Position numbers and translations under genes: made by a program
In this document: one piece after another, positions 1 through 12,787 of the stretch
How positions within the stretch are numbered: the stretch's first letter is position 1
Layout: every line of letters starts with the position of its first letter
Notes under the pieces: generated by a model
What the model saw: only the letters and a program-made list of their open reading frames with translations
Told to the model about the DNA's origin: nothing
The model's database searches: none
Source of the DNA: Welwitschia mirabilis
Taxonomy: Eukaryota; Gnetophyta; Gnetopsida; Welwitschiales
Length of the DNA: 45,866 nucleotides
NCBI GenBank assembly: GCA_051453625.1
Contig: JBOZIK010000001.1
Location: 174,344,795 to 174,390,660 of the forward strand
Direction: 5' to 3'

Positions 1-217
1 TAAAGTCTTGTGAAATTAAAATCATTTAGAATATTCATAAGCATTAATGTTGTGAAATTATTTATATGGAATTAAATCATTTAAATTAGCTTCATGAACT
101 TAAAAATGTGTATTAATCTAGATCCATCTAACACCCTCTTCTAAATGGACATATTATGTATTGATTTCATTGCAATTTTATGCTAGATTATTATTTGTCA
201 TTTTACATTGTCTACAT

Positions 218-1508
218 TATCTAAATTTAAACTGAGTTAAAAACTTAGTTATCATTCTTTACTTAGGAATAACATGGGTAATGGCTTACAATTTATACGA
301 ACTTTTACCTAANNNNNNNNNNNNNNNNNNNNNNNNNNNNNNNNNNNNNNNNNNNNNNNNNNNNNNNNNNNNNNNNNNNNNNNNNNNNNNNNNNNNNNNN
401 NNNNNNNNNNNNNNNNNNNNNNNNNNNNNNNNNNNNNNNNNNNNNNNNNNNNNNNNNNNNNNNNNNNNNNNNNTATAACACACTTAAAACCATCAAGCGT
501 TTTTACCTAAATCATGCTGATGTATTCTCATTTACTATGTGAGTGATGGTAAACTCAATTATCACTTGACCTCATAATCCTTAAAATAATAATGGAAGAT
601 AAGATCCTAGTATTTAAAATATATAAAATTCAAAGACTTAGATCAAGTATTAGAAGAGCTCAGTCAAATTTAATAAAGCTCAATGGTTAAGTTTCTTTCT
701 AAACATTTCAAATATATAGCGACTCATAATTTGAAATAAAAAGAAAAAAAAAACTTATGTATTAAAGAAAGAACACTTTACAACAAAGGAAGAAGGATGT
801 TGATAAAACTCTTCAAGCAATCCTTAAAAACTAGCTCACTTCCTAAAGAGTTTCTTTGAATGAAATTATAATTGATGCTCCAAGTTTCTACAATTTTCTA
901 AGCCAAAAAATGATACAATGAAGGGCTCAATATCCTTTTATAGGGAGAGATGGAGGTAAGAAGTGGTTACAAGCTCTTGGCTTATAGTGTTAGGTGGATA
1001 ATTACATAATCATAACATTAGNNNNNNNNNNTCATCTTTTTCATTTGATAGAGATTCCTAGGACAAAACCAACATTTAGCTCCTAGATGCTACAGCTGCT
1101 AGTGATGTCGTGTGTTATTTTGTGTATCTTCATCATTGTCATCATGTATCATTAAGAATGCAATTTATGTTTGATGTGGATTTTGATCGAGCCCATAACT
1201 ACATTTGCTTTAACCTTTATGATAAGATAGAAACATAAGATTAGAGGTGGTTTTCTTAGATAAGCCATTATGCTAATAGTCCCGTTGATGGTGCTAGTGT
1301 TTTGGCAAAAAATAAAATCATCATTTGTGAAGTTCTTTAACATGTAGTAAGTAATCTAAAAATGTCATGGGAAATAGATAAGTATATAATTAAGATAGAT
1401 CATCAATAGAATACATGTTTTGATGATAAAATTAATTATATTAATTTTTTCCATTGAGATTAATTAGTTATTTAACTTAATCATAAAGTTAATTTTTACA
1501 TTTTAACA
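218..1508 (-). repeat. 3' LTR of the gypsy element
   Basis: This copy matches 8988-10327 along its length: the shared CTAAATTTAAAC near the left edge, the shared TTTTATAGGGAGAGAT block, and the shared CCATTGAGATTAA block near the right edge. On the minus strand it begins TGTTA. The rc of 1509-1520 gives a purine run (GGGGATG) just before it, as expected for a polypurine tract. Two N runs (313-473, 1022-1031) interrupt it. The TATA-like CTATAAAAGG on the minus strand is at 935-942. Confidence 0.8.
313..473. other. assembly gap (161 N)
   Basis: Run of N inside the 3' LTR. Apparent open frames through it have no meaning. Confidence 0.99.
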
Positions 1509-3400
1509 CATCCCCTAACTAGTATTTTGCTAGTGCTTTAGTAAAACATTGATAATGAAATGGTAAAACAGGAAAAATTATCTAAGTTAAAGTGCTTAAG
1601 TGTGTGAATGATATAACTTTAAAAACATTTTATGACTACTTTTTGGAAATTCAAGCATCAAACTGAAAAATTTCAACATTAAAAATAGATGTCATAACCC
1701 CTAATCAAAATTTAGATTTGTCCTCCAAGTTATATGGTACAAAATATTAAAATTATTTTGAGAACATAGTTTTTAGAAAGATCATGATGNNNNNNNNNNN
1801 NNNNNNNNNNNNAAAATGATGTAGCTAATCTATTAAAAGAAAAATACTACCTAATGCAAATGATGCTAACTAAAAGGTTAACCAATAAAAATGATTAGTT
1901 CCTTAGGAATAATTTCTTATAAAAATAGCAATGGAGTGCAATGAGTGATAGAGATGGAAAATTAAAATGCGTTAAAGGATTAAACCATAAAAACAATGAA
2001 TAAATAAGTGAACTATTTTATGTTAATAGTCCTTATTATATTTTTGTCATTTTAGTAGATTGAGATATTAATCAAGAGAATTTTTACCTAAGTAACTTAT
2101 ACGAATTGAAGAAATCATAACAAATCCTAAATATGAAGGTTCAAAGACAATAGTGCACATAAAGCCTCTAATTTCCATTTCCCCCCCTTTATTTTCCATT
2201 TCTACATTTATAGATATCCTTAGTTTTAAGCCTTTGAATGACATTAAGCATCCACTATTACAACATTTTCTGCCAATAATTCTAAGCATGTTATTTTATA
2301 CTAAAACTAGTGCATTTATAGTGAGCATTTATAGCCTTGATATAGTTGATTATCTCATAAAAAAAATCATTAAAGCTGCATTGTCTGTGAGCGTCCATAG
2401 CTCTAATTTAGTTAACTAAACCCAATTACATGATTAATGATATGTGTATTAAGAAAAAAGATATCTCATGTTCAATTAGCCTAATTAAGACANNNNNNNN
2501 NNNNNNNNNNNNNNNNNNNNNNNNNNNNNNNNNNNNNNNNNNNNNNNNNNNNNNNNNNNNNNNNNNNNNNNNNNNNNNNNNNNNNNNNNNNNTAATTAAG
2601 ACAAATCTTGTTCCCATCAAAGGATTTAGACTTAAGGAGCACATACAAAGGTAAATCCCACCTTTTCAACTAGGTTTTACCAAAATCAAAGACCCAAAGT
2701 AAAAGTGCCTTTAACCAATAAACTTAGAATAAGCATGATTTTCCTTAAAAATCTATAAGTAAACTTAATCTTAACCACTACTTAAGTAATAATGAGATCA
2801 CTTATAATTGTCTTTTAGTTAAGGACTATTAACCTGGGTTATAAGTCTCATAAACTCATAAGTCACTGGAATAGGTGGATGGTAGTACTTAAGGCAGTGT
2901 TCATTGACTTTGAGTAGTTAATGATTTTTGGGGTTTTCAATGAGAAGTAATCCATTAGGAAAAACCTTTATTAAAAATGGTTCTTTTTCCTTAGCAACTA
3001 ATTTGCCTGGAAAAAAAATGTAATCATGAGTTATAAAGAAAAACTAATTTCCACTTCTTGCAATACTTCCTAAGGATGTGTTGATTGTGGAACTTTTGCA
3101 TCCTTTCTTTGTTAATCCTCATGTTTTCATAGGTTTTATTCCTAATTTCATCCAATTTATTAAGTTGTATGACCTTATTTTTCTTTATAGCCGCCAAATC
3201 TAAGTTGATGTTTTTTATCGCCTAATATGCTTTGTGTTCAAATTATACAGGTGGATAATATGCTCTTTCATAGACTAGCCTAAATAGTGACAATCCTAAG
3301 GGAGCTTTGCAAGCAATGCGATAGACCCATAAAACATCATGAATCTTAAAGGACCAATATTTCCTTATTAAGTCTATTTACTTTTTCAGAATCTTTATAA
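1509..3400 (-). other. gypsy 3' internal region without recognisable domain
   Basis: This stretch lies between the end of integrase and the 3' LTR. Athila-type elements often have an extra open frame or long untranslated region here, but I could read no domain in any minus-strand frame. Gaps lie at 1790-1812 (23 N) and 2493-2592 (100 N). The bases TAATTAAGACA occur on both sides of the 100-N gap. Confidence 0.5.
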
Positions 3401-3900
3401 TCCTCCTATTCATAACCTTAAGTTAGCCATTAGTCTAGAGGTGGTAACGTGTTTCTACTTTGGGTAACCCCATATTGGGCAAGAAGGTTATTGAATATTC
3501 TATTGCAGAAATGTGTTTCTCCATTGCTAATTAAAACTAGTGAATAACAAAATTATATTAAGATATTTTCTTTAAATAATTTTATTACTATTTGAGCATT
3601 GTTTGATTGACATATGCATGCCTCAACCCATTTTGTTACATAATGAAAATAGACTAGAATGTATTGATTCCCATTTGAGGGTGGATAAGGACCCCAAAAA
3701 TAAATCCCCCAAATATCAAAGGGTTTGACCCTAAGACTGGGGTTTAAGGACATCATGTATCTTTGTGAAATCATAAGAAGTCTTTGAAAATAGATGGCCC
3801 ATAAAAACCAGAATGAAGAAATTTCATAGTGGTCTTATTGGTCAAGTAATGAACCCTATAAGCCTGAAAATGGCAATGTTTAAGAATGTTATAAATTTTA
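3400..3900 (-). pseudogene. gypsy integrase remnant
   Basis: Minus-strand frames give pieces of a Ty3/gypsy integrase. A stretch resembling the linker after the zinc-binding region (LHSGFYGPSIFKDF) is read at about 3780-3840. The start of the catalytic core follows at 3590-3730, with WGIYFWGPYPPSNGNQYILV and then YVTKWVEA, matching the family's GIDFMGPFP...YILV..DY.SKWVEA. The first catalytic Asp of the usual GIDF is Tyr here (GIYF). Frames change between the two pieces and stops interrupt both, so it cannot be functional. Confidence 0.82.
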
Positions 3901-4129
3901 GTTTAGGGCACATATTTTTAAATGACTTGTTTTTGATAATACTTGAAAAGATATGAAATATCCCAAAAGAAGTATTTTACCTAGCTTAAGAATGTATTTT
4001 AATCATTAGGGATCCAATGAGAAGGAATGGTTTTGGAGAGTAGGTAGTTAGCAATATTCATAAACCAAGGTGTTTCTTTAACTGAAAAGAGATGTTCATT
4101 AGGAATGTGTCATTAATGGGAGGGAACAT

Positions 4130-5330
4130 TTGCCGATTCTCTTGAGTTAATCATGAAAGATGATCTACAAATACGTTATCAAAACCCTTTTTAACTTTAA
4201 TATCTAAGTTAAACTCTTATAGAAGGAGGATCTATCTAATTAGTCTTGGTTTTGAGTTCTTTTTGGTAAAAAGATATCTAAGAGTCAAATGATCTATATA
4301 GATAATTAGCTTAGATTCTAAAATGTATTACCTAAATTTATCTAAGGTAAAGACTATAGCCAATAGCTATTTCTCCATAATAGTGTAGTTTAACTGAGTA
4401 CCATTCAATGTTTTACTAACATAATCAATTATGGTTGGTTTTTTTTTACCTATCCTTCATCCGAGTATAGATCCAACTACATAATCACTTGCATGACACC
4501 TAAGCTCAAAAGGTAACTTCCAGTTGAGTAGTTGAATGATGGAGGTGGAAGTAAGTTTTTATTTAAGTTATTTAAAAGCATGTTAACATTTGAGATTCCA
4601 ATCGAAAGAGGCATCTTTGCTTAAGACATCACACCATGGCTTAGGGATTTTTCTAAAATCCTTAACAAATCTTCTATAGTATTCTACATGTCCTAGGAAA
4701 GATCTAATGTCATTTGTTTTTGTGCAGTTATTAGATGTGTAATTAGAGAAACTTTTGCAAGATCTACTTGGATTCTTTCTTTATAGATAACGTGTCCTAA
4801 AACTATGCCTTGATTAACCATAAAGTGGAATTTCTCCCAGTTGAGAATAAGGAATTTTTTGGTACATCACTCAAGGACATGTTCTAAGTTGTGAAAGCAA
4901 TGGTTAAAAGAGGTTTTATAGACTAAGAAGTCATACATAAAGATTTTGATACCTAAATATAATAAATCAGATAAAATCCCAACCATACAACATTGGAATG
5001 TGGCAGGCACATTGCATAACCCCAAGGGCATTCTTTTTTAGGCAAACATTCCATAGGGATAGGTGATGGTAGTTTTTTCTTGGTCCTTAGGAGCAATTTT
5101 GATTTGATTATATTCCAAAACCTTATTTATGAAACAATGAAATGGATGACATATAAGTTGCTCTAAGATTTGATTTGATAAAGGTAGAGAAAAGTGATCT
5201 TTTTTTGAGATGGCATTTAATTTTCTGTAATCGATGCACATCCTCCATTATATTGTAGATCTGGTAGGGATAACTTTATTACGCTCATTTGGAATAAGGG
5301 TAATTCCTCCTTTCTTTACCCTAGTCTGAG
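4130..5330 (-). pseudogene. gypsy reverse transcriptase and RNase H remnant
   Basis: Reading the minus strand from high to low, the RT begins with KGGITLIPNERNKVIPTR near 5310, then CIDYRKLNAISKKDHFSLP at about 5190-5241, QIKIAPKDQEKTT near 5080, and RMPLGLCNVPATFQ near 5010. The catalytic box at 4928-4941 reads FMYDF where the family has FMDDF. One catalytic Asp is therefore Tyr. LNWEKFHFMVNQGIVLGH follows near 4830. The end of RNase H and its linker to integrase (KKGFDNVFVDHLS) is at about 4140-4200. In-frame stops include one after the FA of YPYGMFA (near 5040) and one shortly after FMYDF. Clear homology, no function. Confidence 0.9.
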
Positions 5331-6089
5331 TTGACTCATCCATTTGCTATCTAAAATAGGATAAATAATTCCATTATCTAGAAGTTTGATCACCTCATTT
5401 TTAACTACCTCCTTTAAGGTTGTATTTATTTGTCTTTGGGCTTCTCTAGATGACCTAGCATTCTCTTCTAAGTAAATATAATACATCCAAATACTTAGAT
5501 CAATTCCTCTAATGTTTTAAAGGGTTCATCCTATTGCTTGCTTATTTTTCCTTTAAAAGATTTACCAACTGGGCTTTTCGAGATAGGGTTAATAAAGAAT
5601 TAATGAGTATCAGAAAGGTGGAGTTATTCCCTAATAACATGTTTTTTTTTATATTGTAAAGGCTTAAGTTCAAAATCAATTTCGTTTTGAGTGATGAAAC
5701 ATGGTTTTTAAGAGAAGTCAAAGTTATCATTTTTAGGAGAGTGGGAAGAGAATTCTTGGTTTTCAAAAAGGCTTTTTATCCTATTCATATGTTTCACTTC
5801 TTCCTCATTTAATGCCAACTTTATAGCATTAAAATCATTTAGTTCTATGGTTATATTGTCGAAGGAAATCTTCATTAACCTATTCTTGCAATTGATTAAG
5901 GAATGTGAAGTTGCTAAGAATGATCTTCACAAAATGACAAGCACTGACTGATTCCTTGAGTTCTCCATATTCAAAACCACAAAATCCATTAGGTAGTAGA
6001 AACTATCAATTCTAATAATAACATCCTCTATGACTCCTAATGGAATTTTTATAGAGTTGTTGGCTACTTGGAAGTGGATTTTTATGTTC

Positions 6090-6200
6090 TTAAGCCCTTG
6101 TAAGCCTCACTCTTTGTAGGTTCTGTAAGGAAGAAAGTTTACATTAGCTCCTAAGTCTAATAAAGCTTGATTAAGTTACTTATTACCTATGGTGATTGCA
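6090..6200 (-). pseudogene. gypsy aspartic protease remnant
   Basis: The minus strand reads QALLDLGANVNFLPYRTYK. This matches the retropepsin active-site region of Athila/Tat-type elements (ALCDLGASINLMP). The catalytic Asp and the Gly after it are present at 6143-6157. The surrounding frame is broken. Confidence 0.75.
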
Positions 6201-7079
6201 ATTTAAGGGCATCCAGGGTTTTTGTACTTGATTGGAAATTAATTCTCAAGAATTACACTCATTTGTTGTGCTAAAAATGCTTTGCTCTTAATATTCATGT
6301 GTCTTTTCACAGTGCAAATGTCTTTGAGGAAATTTGCATAGAAAGGCATTTAGTTAACAGATTCTAGTAAAGGGATTTTTACCTTAATTTCCTTAAAAAT
6401 TTCTAAAGCCTCTAACTATTTTTTTCATTTTATTATCCTTCCAAAGTTGTTGGGAAAAAGGAAAGGATTCTTTGTATTTAGGAAAAAATTCTTCATTCAT
6501 ATTCTTTTCTTTATTTTATATAGGGATTGGTTTTTCCTTTGTTTTATTTTGCATGGGTGGATTTTCTTATTTTTTTCTGCTCCTAAAGTATATGAACTTA
6601 GTTTCTTCTAAGTTTTCTACCCCTTCACTAAACCTAACTCCCTTTGAATTTGGTTAAGCACTTATGGGAAATTTACTTGTTTCCCTTTGATTTAGGATGG
6701 AATGGATTTGGTTTACGTTTGTTAAAAGTATTAGAGAATCTAATTAATGAACTGTGTGTTTTGTTTAAAACTATTTAACATAGATAAGTGTTATTTTAGT
6801 GATTGTTCATGGTTTTCATTAAGTTGAATTTGAGTTTCTATTAATTTTTTCACTGAATCCGTGAAGGAGATGGATGAGGATGATTTTTGGTAATTGGAAG
6901 GAAAAGGGTAAGAGGATGATTATGGGAATTAATTTCTTGGTTAATTTGGGTTATCATATTTCCAAGAATAGTTAGGATAATTTCTCTACCTAAGATTATA
7001 TGTGTTTAAGGGTCATTTTTAGGATTTTGTCATTAGTGCCTAACTATGTTACTTGCTTGTTAACTATGTTTTGAAACAA

Positions 7080-7520
7080 GGGAATGGAAGGGCATTTGGC
7101 TATATCATGGATGTTAATGCAACATATTAGACATTCTATCTTAAGATCCTAGATAACAATAAGGGTGAAGTAATTAAGGATTCTAGTTTCCTTGCTAATT
7201 CATCTATCTTATTATTAACTTCAAAGTTTTCAAGAACCTTGAACATGCTTGTAGACCTAATGGAATGATGAGATCTAGATGGTTGAGTAGGTTTCTTCCA
7301 ATTCTTCAAACTTTTAGTTATAAGGTATTCTTAAACTTCATATAAAAGAATACTAAATAGGTTTTCTTAACTCATAATCTCAACTAGTGGTCTATTATTT
7401 ATGGTCAAACCATCATAGAAAAAGCTTATCTCCTTCCTTGGTTGAAATCCATGTTGGAGGCATTGTTGTAATAGGTCTTTAAATCTATTTAGGGCTTGGG
7501 AAAATGTTTCATACTCCTTT
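7080..7520 (-). pseudogene. gypsy gag remnant with zinc knuckle
   Basis: The minus strand at about 7355-7515 reads FSQALNRFKDLLQQC, then HGFQPRKEISFFYDGL. This is the retrotransposon gag domain (usual form ETF.EAWERFKDLLR.CP.HG...I..FY.GL). Downstream at 7085-7136 a CX2CX4HX4C zinc knuckle is kept (C, LI, C, CINI, H, DIAK, C) followed by PSIP. Stops separate the two pieces. Gag binds the element's RNA and builds its particle. Confidence 0.78.
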
Positions 7521-8948
7521 TGTTAGTATCTCATAACTTATTCCCTTAGTTCATTTGTTTTTATGATTATGAAAGAATTTTAATATGAAATATTTATTAA
7601 GGTCAGCCCAAGATCTTATGAAAAAGGCTTTGAGGGTGTACAACCAAGATTTTAATCTTTTTTTTAAAGAAAAAAAAATAGGATGAGCCTAATGGCATCA
7701 TAAGTGTTTTAATATTGAGTGGCAGTTGATAATATGCACTTAAATTCCTTAAGATGGAAATATGGATCCTCAAATTCTAACCTATGGAAGCAAGACAACA
7801 TTTATATAGCGAAGGGTTTGAACTCTAGCCTGTGGTTTATGGATGACGGCATGATGCATGAGGGTATTCCTAACCATTGCAATTGGAGATAATCACAAAG
7901 GGTTTACTCAAGTTGATTAGCAGTAATAGTGGATTATTATTTAGCTGTCACCTAGGTAACATAGTAGGCTATTAAATGGGTAATTAGGCCTTGAGTAGAT
8001 GTGGCTCCTCTACTTAAATTGTTTGGATCGTGCTGCTATTATTTTTGGCATGAAGAGTCTTGTTGATTGTTATTTGGATCGTCTTAACAGGAGAAGGCTT
8101 ATTCTTATTGGGAATCTTTAGGAGGTTGGTTTTTATCTTGGGATCTGTTCTATCGCATTCTATCATGATCATTAAAGCGATTCATATTATTGTGAATTAG
8201 TCTCTTGAAATAATCATGGATCAAGACATACAAGAATGGTTTAGACTAGTTTTAGGTAAGTTGTAGGTTAGTTTTTCATAGATCCTATAAGACAGAATGG
8301 GTTCTAGACCTACACAAAAGGTTCAGGTAAAAACATAGAGTGCTCTAGTCACAGAAGGTAGCAGCACTAGTGAAGGTAGGTGATGGCACCGGTTTGGGTT
8401 TGAGATGTAGTTTTAGATTTAACATAGTGTCTCATACCTACCTCATAAATCGACTGCCATAACAGATTACAATAAAATAAAACTAAAATAAAAAATTTGA
8501 GAGAAATAAAATTCAAATATTAAAGAAATCATGAAAGAAGTTTTTAAAGATTTTAATTTTTAACATGTAGTGAAATCACAGAAACAAAAACACAGTCAAA
8601 TGTAAAAAAAAACACAGTAAGTATGTAACGTAAGTTAAAAAAATAAATAACTAAATGTTTTAAGTTATTTACTGCTTAAAGCTATCTGCCAATAAAACAC
8701 TAGACCTATACAAAACAAGTTATAAGAAAATCAAAAACAAACTTAAAACAAGTAAAAAAAAGGTAAGATTCACTAGAATGACCCCTATCAACCATTAGAA
8801 AGAAAACTAGGACATAAAAAAAAGAAAAAGGACTTGTTCAGGTATCATTGAAGAGGACCAATACCCATTTCTAGAAAAGTAAAAACCATGTATAAAAACT
8901 TGCAAAAAGAAAAGCAAATGCTCTTCTAAGCTACTACTGTGTCATTAT

Positions 8949-8968
8949 CCTCGGGAACAAAGACAAAA
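8949..8968 (-). other. possible gypsy primer-binding site
   Basis: The minus strand reads TTTTGTCTTTGTTCCCGAGG. It resembles the tRNA-Asp-type primer site of Athila/Tat elements (TGGCGCCGTTGCCGGGGA) with several changes, mostly C to T. It sits about 20 bases inside the 5' LTR edge, a little further than usual, so either the LTR edge or this assignment may be off. Confidence 0.4.
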
Positions 8969-8987
8969 TCTATTCCTTATATTACAA

Positions 8988-10327
8988 TGTCTAAATTTAA
9001 ACTAATTTAAAAACTTAATTATCATTCTTTCATTAGGGATAACATGGGTATTGGTTTAGAATTTTCACTAACTTTCACTTAATGCAAGTACAAAATTTAA
9101 TAAAAGAAAAGAAGATAAGAAAAGGAAGTTGATGAATTTGGTTTGAAAGTTTGACTTGGAAGAGGAGAGAAGTAAGCTAGCTCTAAGATATAATCGATTC
9201 ATTTTCAATCAATCCTTTACCCTTCAATGTTTTCAAATGCTTTTCTTACAACACATTCAAAACTATCAAGTTTCACACTTAGATCATGGTAACATAATCT
9301 CACTCACCATATGAGTGATAATGAATTTAATTATCACTTAATCTTCAAAGCCTTAAAATAATAATGGAAGTTAAGGATCCTAGTACTTAAAATCCATAAA
9401 ATTAAAAGACTTAAATCAAGTATTAAAAGAGCTCATTCAAATGTGATAAAGCTCAATGACTAAGTTACTTTCTAGACATTCCAAATATAGAGTGACTCAT
9501 AATTTAAAATAAAAGATAAAAAACTTATGTACTAAAGAAATAACATCTTACAACAAAGAAAGAAAGATGCTAGTGGAACTCCTCAAGTGATTCTCAAATA
9601 CTGGCTCACTCCCTAAAGAGATGCTTAGAATTCCATTACAATTGATACTCCAAGTTTGTACAATCTCTAAATCTAAAATATGATACAATAAAGGGTTAAA
9701 CGCCCTTTTATAGGGAGAGATAGGGGTGAGGGTTGGTTACAAGCTATTAGCTTATAGCATTAGGTGAATAGTTATATAATCATAAAATTAGGTAGGACAG
9801 TTTGTCATCTTTTCCATTTGATAGAGATTCCTAGGAAAACACTAACACTTGGCTTCTTAATACTATAGTTGTTGCCAAATATTGTCATAACTATGTGTCT
9901 CCACTGTCCTCCTACTTAATGATATCATATATCATTTTTTGAATCCTTTTTATCACCACCACATGTTATCAAGAATGTAATTTATTTTTGATGTGGAATT
10001 TGATTGAGCTCATAATTTCATTTGATTTAGTTCTTCATGACAAATTATAAACGTAAGATTAGAAGTAATTTTCTTAGATAAGTCAGTAGTGCCAGTAGTT
10101 CTAAATGGTGGTACCAGCATTTCAGTGTGGAACATTTTCATCTTTTGCAAAGTTACTCAAGATGTGATAATTAACGTAAAAATGTCATGGGAAATATATA
10201 AGTTCATAATTAAATAGATAATCAATAAAAGACATATTTACATGATAAAATTGACTATATTAATGTCTTCCATTGAGATTAAGTGGTTATTTAACCTGAT
10301 TCTAAAGTTAATTTTTACATGCTAACA
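8988..10327 (-). repeat. 5' LTR of the gypsy element
   Basis: Gap-free copy of the LTR. On the minus strand it starts TGTTAGCATG and ends TTTAGACA, giving the usual TG...CA ends. The corresponding base at the low-coordinate copy is mutated (TA for TG on the plus strand). Confidence 0.82.
9705..9712 (-). promoter_or_regulatory. TATA box of the gypsy LTR promoter
   Basis: The minus strand reads CCCTATAAAAGGG. The same box is kept in the other LTR (935-942) although much around it has diverged. This supports it as the element's Pol II promoter. Confidence 0.6.
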
Positions 10328-10959
10328 ATTATCATATGTTAGCTAAGGTTCATTGACAAAATTAAGAAATATTAGCATGCTATTAGTATTTCTCACAAAA
10401 AAAAAAAAAAGAAATCTTGCTTTTCTCAAAAAAAATTAAGAAATCTTGCTTTGCTAAGATTTTTTTTTTGTTATAAACCTATAGACTTCAATTTTAAAAA
10501 TCATTATGTGTATATTTATCTAACGTAATAATACTTAGCATTAATATGCTTTTACCTTTCACAAAATGTTGTCTTTTATTAGCTTAATTATGCTTTAATT
10601 ACACAAATGAGTTGAATGAGTAATTTAGTATTCTCTCTAGAATTAAGCATGATTTGTGTAAGACATTTTAGTTTTATACATAATGCAGTAGATGCAACAT
10701 ATTTAACTTCTATTAATGATATTAAGATTATTGTATATTTTGTTTATGGCTAATTAGAAAGGTCATCCACTTCATTCAAATGTCTTTTGTAGATTACAAA
10801 TTCCTATTACAATAATATCATCGAGGAGAACTATGAAGAAGATAAGGCTTTTAACTTGATCCTAAAAATTACATATTTCTTAATATTTCATTAGCAAAGA
10901 CTTCTTAATGGGCTTGAAAGTTATTGAAGGCATTATCTAGAAGCACAACAAGGATTATA
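10328..10959. other. AT-rich flank, no gene seen
   Basis: Holds a short direct repeat (AGAAATCTTGCTTT at about 10410 and 10440, separated by an A-rich run). I see no coding signal, although the N-terminal part of the copia gag that follows may lie here in a form too decayed to read. Confidence 0.4.
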
Positions 10960-11460
10960 AAAGCAAATCTTCAATAGATTAGATAAGACTTTGAGTTTCT
11001 TGAAATGAAAAACATAGAAAAACTTGGTAAGTTCTACACCAAAACTCTTTACATAGTAAGAAAGATGAAAGTGGTTGAATAAGACTTGTGTGTTAGAAGA
11101 ATTATAAATAAAATGTTGAGGATATTACTAAGGAGGTTTAATCTATTTATAATTCCTATAGAGAAGTCTAAAGATCTCAAGAAAATGACCTTAGATAAGC
11201 TGGTTGGCTTGTTGCAAAAACATGAAAAACAAGTTAATGACATTGCATTGGAATAAATATTTTAGTGTCAATAAAGGAGAATGAAATTCTTTCAAAGTCA
11301 AAAGGTGAGGATGGTTCATAGAAAACCCTCTAAATGGAAGAGGAAGATTCATGAAAAAGAAATGTTATAACAAGATTGTAGTAACAAAATGAATTGATTA
11401 AATCAAGGTATAAAGCACTAATATATTGGTTATAATCATGAAATACTTAGATACACTTTT
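10960..11460 (+). pseudogene. Ty1/copia gag (UBN2-type) remnant
   Basis: The plus strand reads DFEFLEMKNIEKLGKFYTKT, later KSKDLKKMTLDKLVGLLQKH and then EKQVND. This matches the copia gag pattern (FE.LKM.E.E.V..YF.R, then EESKDL..LT.DEL.GSLQ.HE). A loose trace of the zinc-knuckle region follows at about 11380-11460 (YNHEILRY). A frameshift and stops occur, and no protease or RT follows before 12250. This is a broken fragment. Confidence 0.72.
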
Positions 11461-12249
11461 ATTTCTAAGAATAGGTGTAGATCATCAATAGATTAGGAAT
11501 TAGTTTTGATGTCTTATAATGGTTTAAGAACATCTATTTATATCCCAAGAATAGTTATTAGCAATAACTTCTCAGCAAACTTGCAAATATGATTTTAACT
11601 AATCTTGTCTTCAAATGGAAGCTAATGTTGGCAGTACTCTCTAATTTTTACTAATAAACTTTGTTGATTTTAATTATTTTTCTATATTCCTATTCCTCTC
11701 ACCTAGACTATTCTACTAGTCACATAACTATAGTCTAGCGAAAAGATTCCTGGATTATTTCTGTAACTTAGACCTCTTTATGCCTTGGAGATCTTCACTT
11801 AGTGATAATAATGACAAGCCATGTCTTGATATTAATGATTCATTGAATATTTTAAAATGCTTTGCTTAACAATTCTCCACATAATTGAGCTTGATTATAA
11901 CATGCATGCATGCTTGAGAGTGCTTATAGGGTCTACTAAATCTTAAGATTCCAAATTTTCAAAGGATCATGTTGCCATCCAAAACTACATGAAATTGCTA
12001 GAAAGTGTACCCTATTTAATTTCATGTTGCACATTATAGTGTTACATGTAGGAAATGAATTCTAGTGCTAATATCTAAAATTAGAAATAGTAGCTAGCTA
12101 AACAAATATGATTCAAAAGACAGACTATATGATAGGGTGATCAACAAATGTGTCTATCCTAGATGGATCTAGAAATCTTAAGGTTAATTAACCTTGAAAA
12201 ACTACATTCTTCTTATCTTTTTGAAGATAGTATGGTGAAATGATTTAGG
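11461..12249. other. no gene recognised
   Basis: AT-rich sequence with stops in all frames. It could be the diverged body or LTR of the copia fragment to its left, but I have no positive evidence. Confidence 0.4.
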
Positions 12250-12437
12250 TTTTTTTTACCTTCCTTTCTTTTCTTCTTCTTCTTCTTCTTCTTCTTCTTC
12301 TTCTTCTCCTCCTCCTCTCTTTCCCCCCACCCCCCCCTCCCCCCTCTCTCTCTTCCCCCTGCCCCCTTCCTTCCCCTTCCTTCTTCCCCCCTCTCCCTCT
12401 CTCCCTCCCCCCTTCTTCTTTTTTAGCTTTTTTCCCC
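12250..12437 (+). repeat. polypyrimidine tract with (CTT)n core
   Basis: Almost 190 bases that are nearly all C and T on the plus strand. A clean CTT run (about 12269-12306) grades into CCT, CT and long C runs, broken by only a few purines. An N gap (12484-12548) follows shortly after, consistent with a hard-to-sequence region. Confidence 0.95.
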
Positions 12438-12483
12438 CAAAATATGTTGAAGGGATGTTAGGACTATCTTTAGGCAGTTATAC

Positions 12484-12548
12484 NNNNNNNNNNNNNNNNN
12501 NNNNNNNNNNNNNNNNNNNNNNNNNNNNNNNNNNNNNNNNNNNNNNNN
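12484..12548. other. assembly gap (65 N)
   Basis: Run of N just downstream of the polypyrimidine tract. Confidence 0.99.
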
Positions 12549-12787
12549 TCTATGTCAAAATTCTTATTTGAATAAGAAAAGAATATAGTTAGCAATACTT
12601 ACAATGTTTTCAATGAAAAATTAAATTTCAAAGTAGTAGGACTTGCTAACATTGGTTCTTCTTTTCATTCTTCCCCTTTTTAATGGGAAGATGTATAATA
12701 ATGGGGAGAATTTTTTTTCGTAAATGTACTAAAGAATTAATATTTTATCTTAAAATTCTATATGATTGTTTGTTGGCTAAGCAAGCA

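Larger units (their letters stand above)
218..10327 (-). mobile_element. Ty3/gypsy LTR retrotransposon, full length but decayed
   Basis: Two related ends of about 1.3 kb (218-1508 and 8988-10327) flank an internal region whose minus strand carries, in element order, a primer-binding-site-like stretch, gag, protease, reverse transcriptase, RNase H linker and integrase. Protease before RT and integrase last is the gypsy order. The protease motif (DLGAN) and the possible tRNA-Asp-type primer site suggest the Athila/Tat branch, which is an inference. All reading frames are broken. By eye the LTRs differ at roughly 15% of positions over their best-aligned 130 bases, so the insertion is old. The target-site duplication is unclear: ATTAT follows 10327 and also occurs at 216-220, but that would require shifting the LTR edge. 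Confidence 0.88.
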
